5,334 bases of DNA. It comes from Burkholderiaceae bacterium. Its GTDB lineage: Bacteria; Pseudomonadota; Gammaproteobacteria; Burkholderiales; Burkholderiaceae. A program made the translations under genes and the position numbers. Position 1 is the first letter of the stretch. Each line of letters opens with the position of its first letter. Shown here piece after piece: positions 5,230 through 5,334 of the stretch. The notes beneath the pieces were generated by a model, which saw only the letters and a list, made by a program, of their open reading frames with translations, was not told the DNA's origin and did no database searches. The DNA is taken from NCBI GenBank assembly GCA_030151165.1, contig JASLEM010000004.1, positions 1 to 5,334 on the forward strand. Direction: 5' to 3'.

Positions 5230-5334
5230 ATGAAGATCCACGAATACCAAGGCAAGGAACTCCTGCGCCAGTTCGGCGTGCCCGTGCCGCGCGGCTACCC
5301 CGCGTTCACGGTGCAGGAGGCGGTGGAAGCCGCT
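5230..5334 (+). CDS. sucC: Succinyl-CoA synthetase (ADP-forming) beta subunit, N-terminal part
   Basis: Only 35 codons lie in the window, running to the right edge. The start [20 protein letters not shown] is the characteristic N terminus of SucC, the beginning of its ATP-grasp domain. The full protein is about 386-390 residues in the family and pairs with SucD. The enzyme interconverts succinyl-CoA and succinate with substrate-level ATP formation in the TCA cycle, in the cytoplasm. A weak AAGAAG ribosome site precedes the ATG at 5230. Its job is unrelated to the RecA/RecX pair; it is separated from recX by a 307-bp gap and is probably its own operon with sucD downstream (not visible). Confidence 0.95.
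   Translation, partial: MKIHEYQGKELLRQFGVPVPRGYPAFTVQEAVEAA

Overview
The window is GC-rich with a strong G/C preference at third codon positions. It carries the gene order response regulator (divergent) - recA - recX - sucC. From memory of families, this neighbourhood, together with the RecA and SucC sequences, suggests a betaproteobacterium of the order Burkholderiales, perhaps near the Leptothrix/Rubrivivax/Methylibium group. That placement is an inference and no search was run.

Left part, minus strand (1-2055): a two-component system is read right to left. An OmpR-type response regulator (1384-2055) comes first, then an unrecognised 161-residue helical protein (755-1240), then the N-terminal half of a TctE-like membrane sensor histidine kinase (683 to the window edge, catalytic domains outside). 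The small gene sits between a regulator and a kinase that are usually adjacent.

Divergent intergenic region (2056-2413): the response-regulator side has a 13-bp tandem repeat in its leader and a dyad near a possible promoter. The recA side has a clear LexA box (CTG-N10-CAG) just upstream of a CATAAT -10 element, and a perfect 6-bp inverted repeat directly before the LexA box.

Right part, plus strand (2414-4922): recA (372 residues, about 30 residues longer at the N terminus than E. coli RecA) is followed by a strong intrinsic terminator and then recX. This probably limits RecX, the RecA filament modulator, to readthrough transcription. The recX gene is the most unusual item. It encodes 404 residues rather than the usual 150-170. 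An Ala/Asp/Gly/Arg-rich insert of about 215 residues splits the first three-helix repeat, and the insert carries a hexanucleotide microsatellite encoding (Asp-Ile)8 and a G8 run. The N-terminal extension holds a separate 15-bp tandem repeat.

Far right: a 307-bp gene-free leader with several small hairpins, then the first 35 codons of sucC (succinyl-CoA synthetase beta subunit, TCA cycle). No RNA genes, CRISPR arrays or mobile elements were seen.
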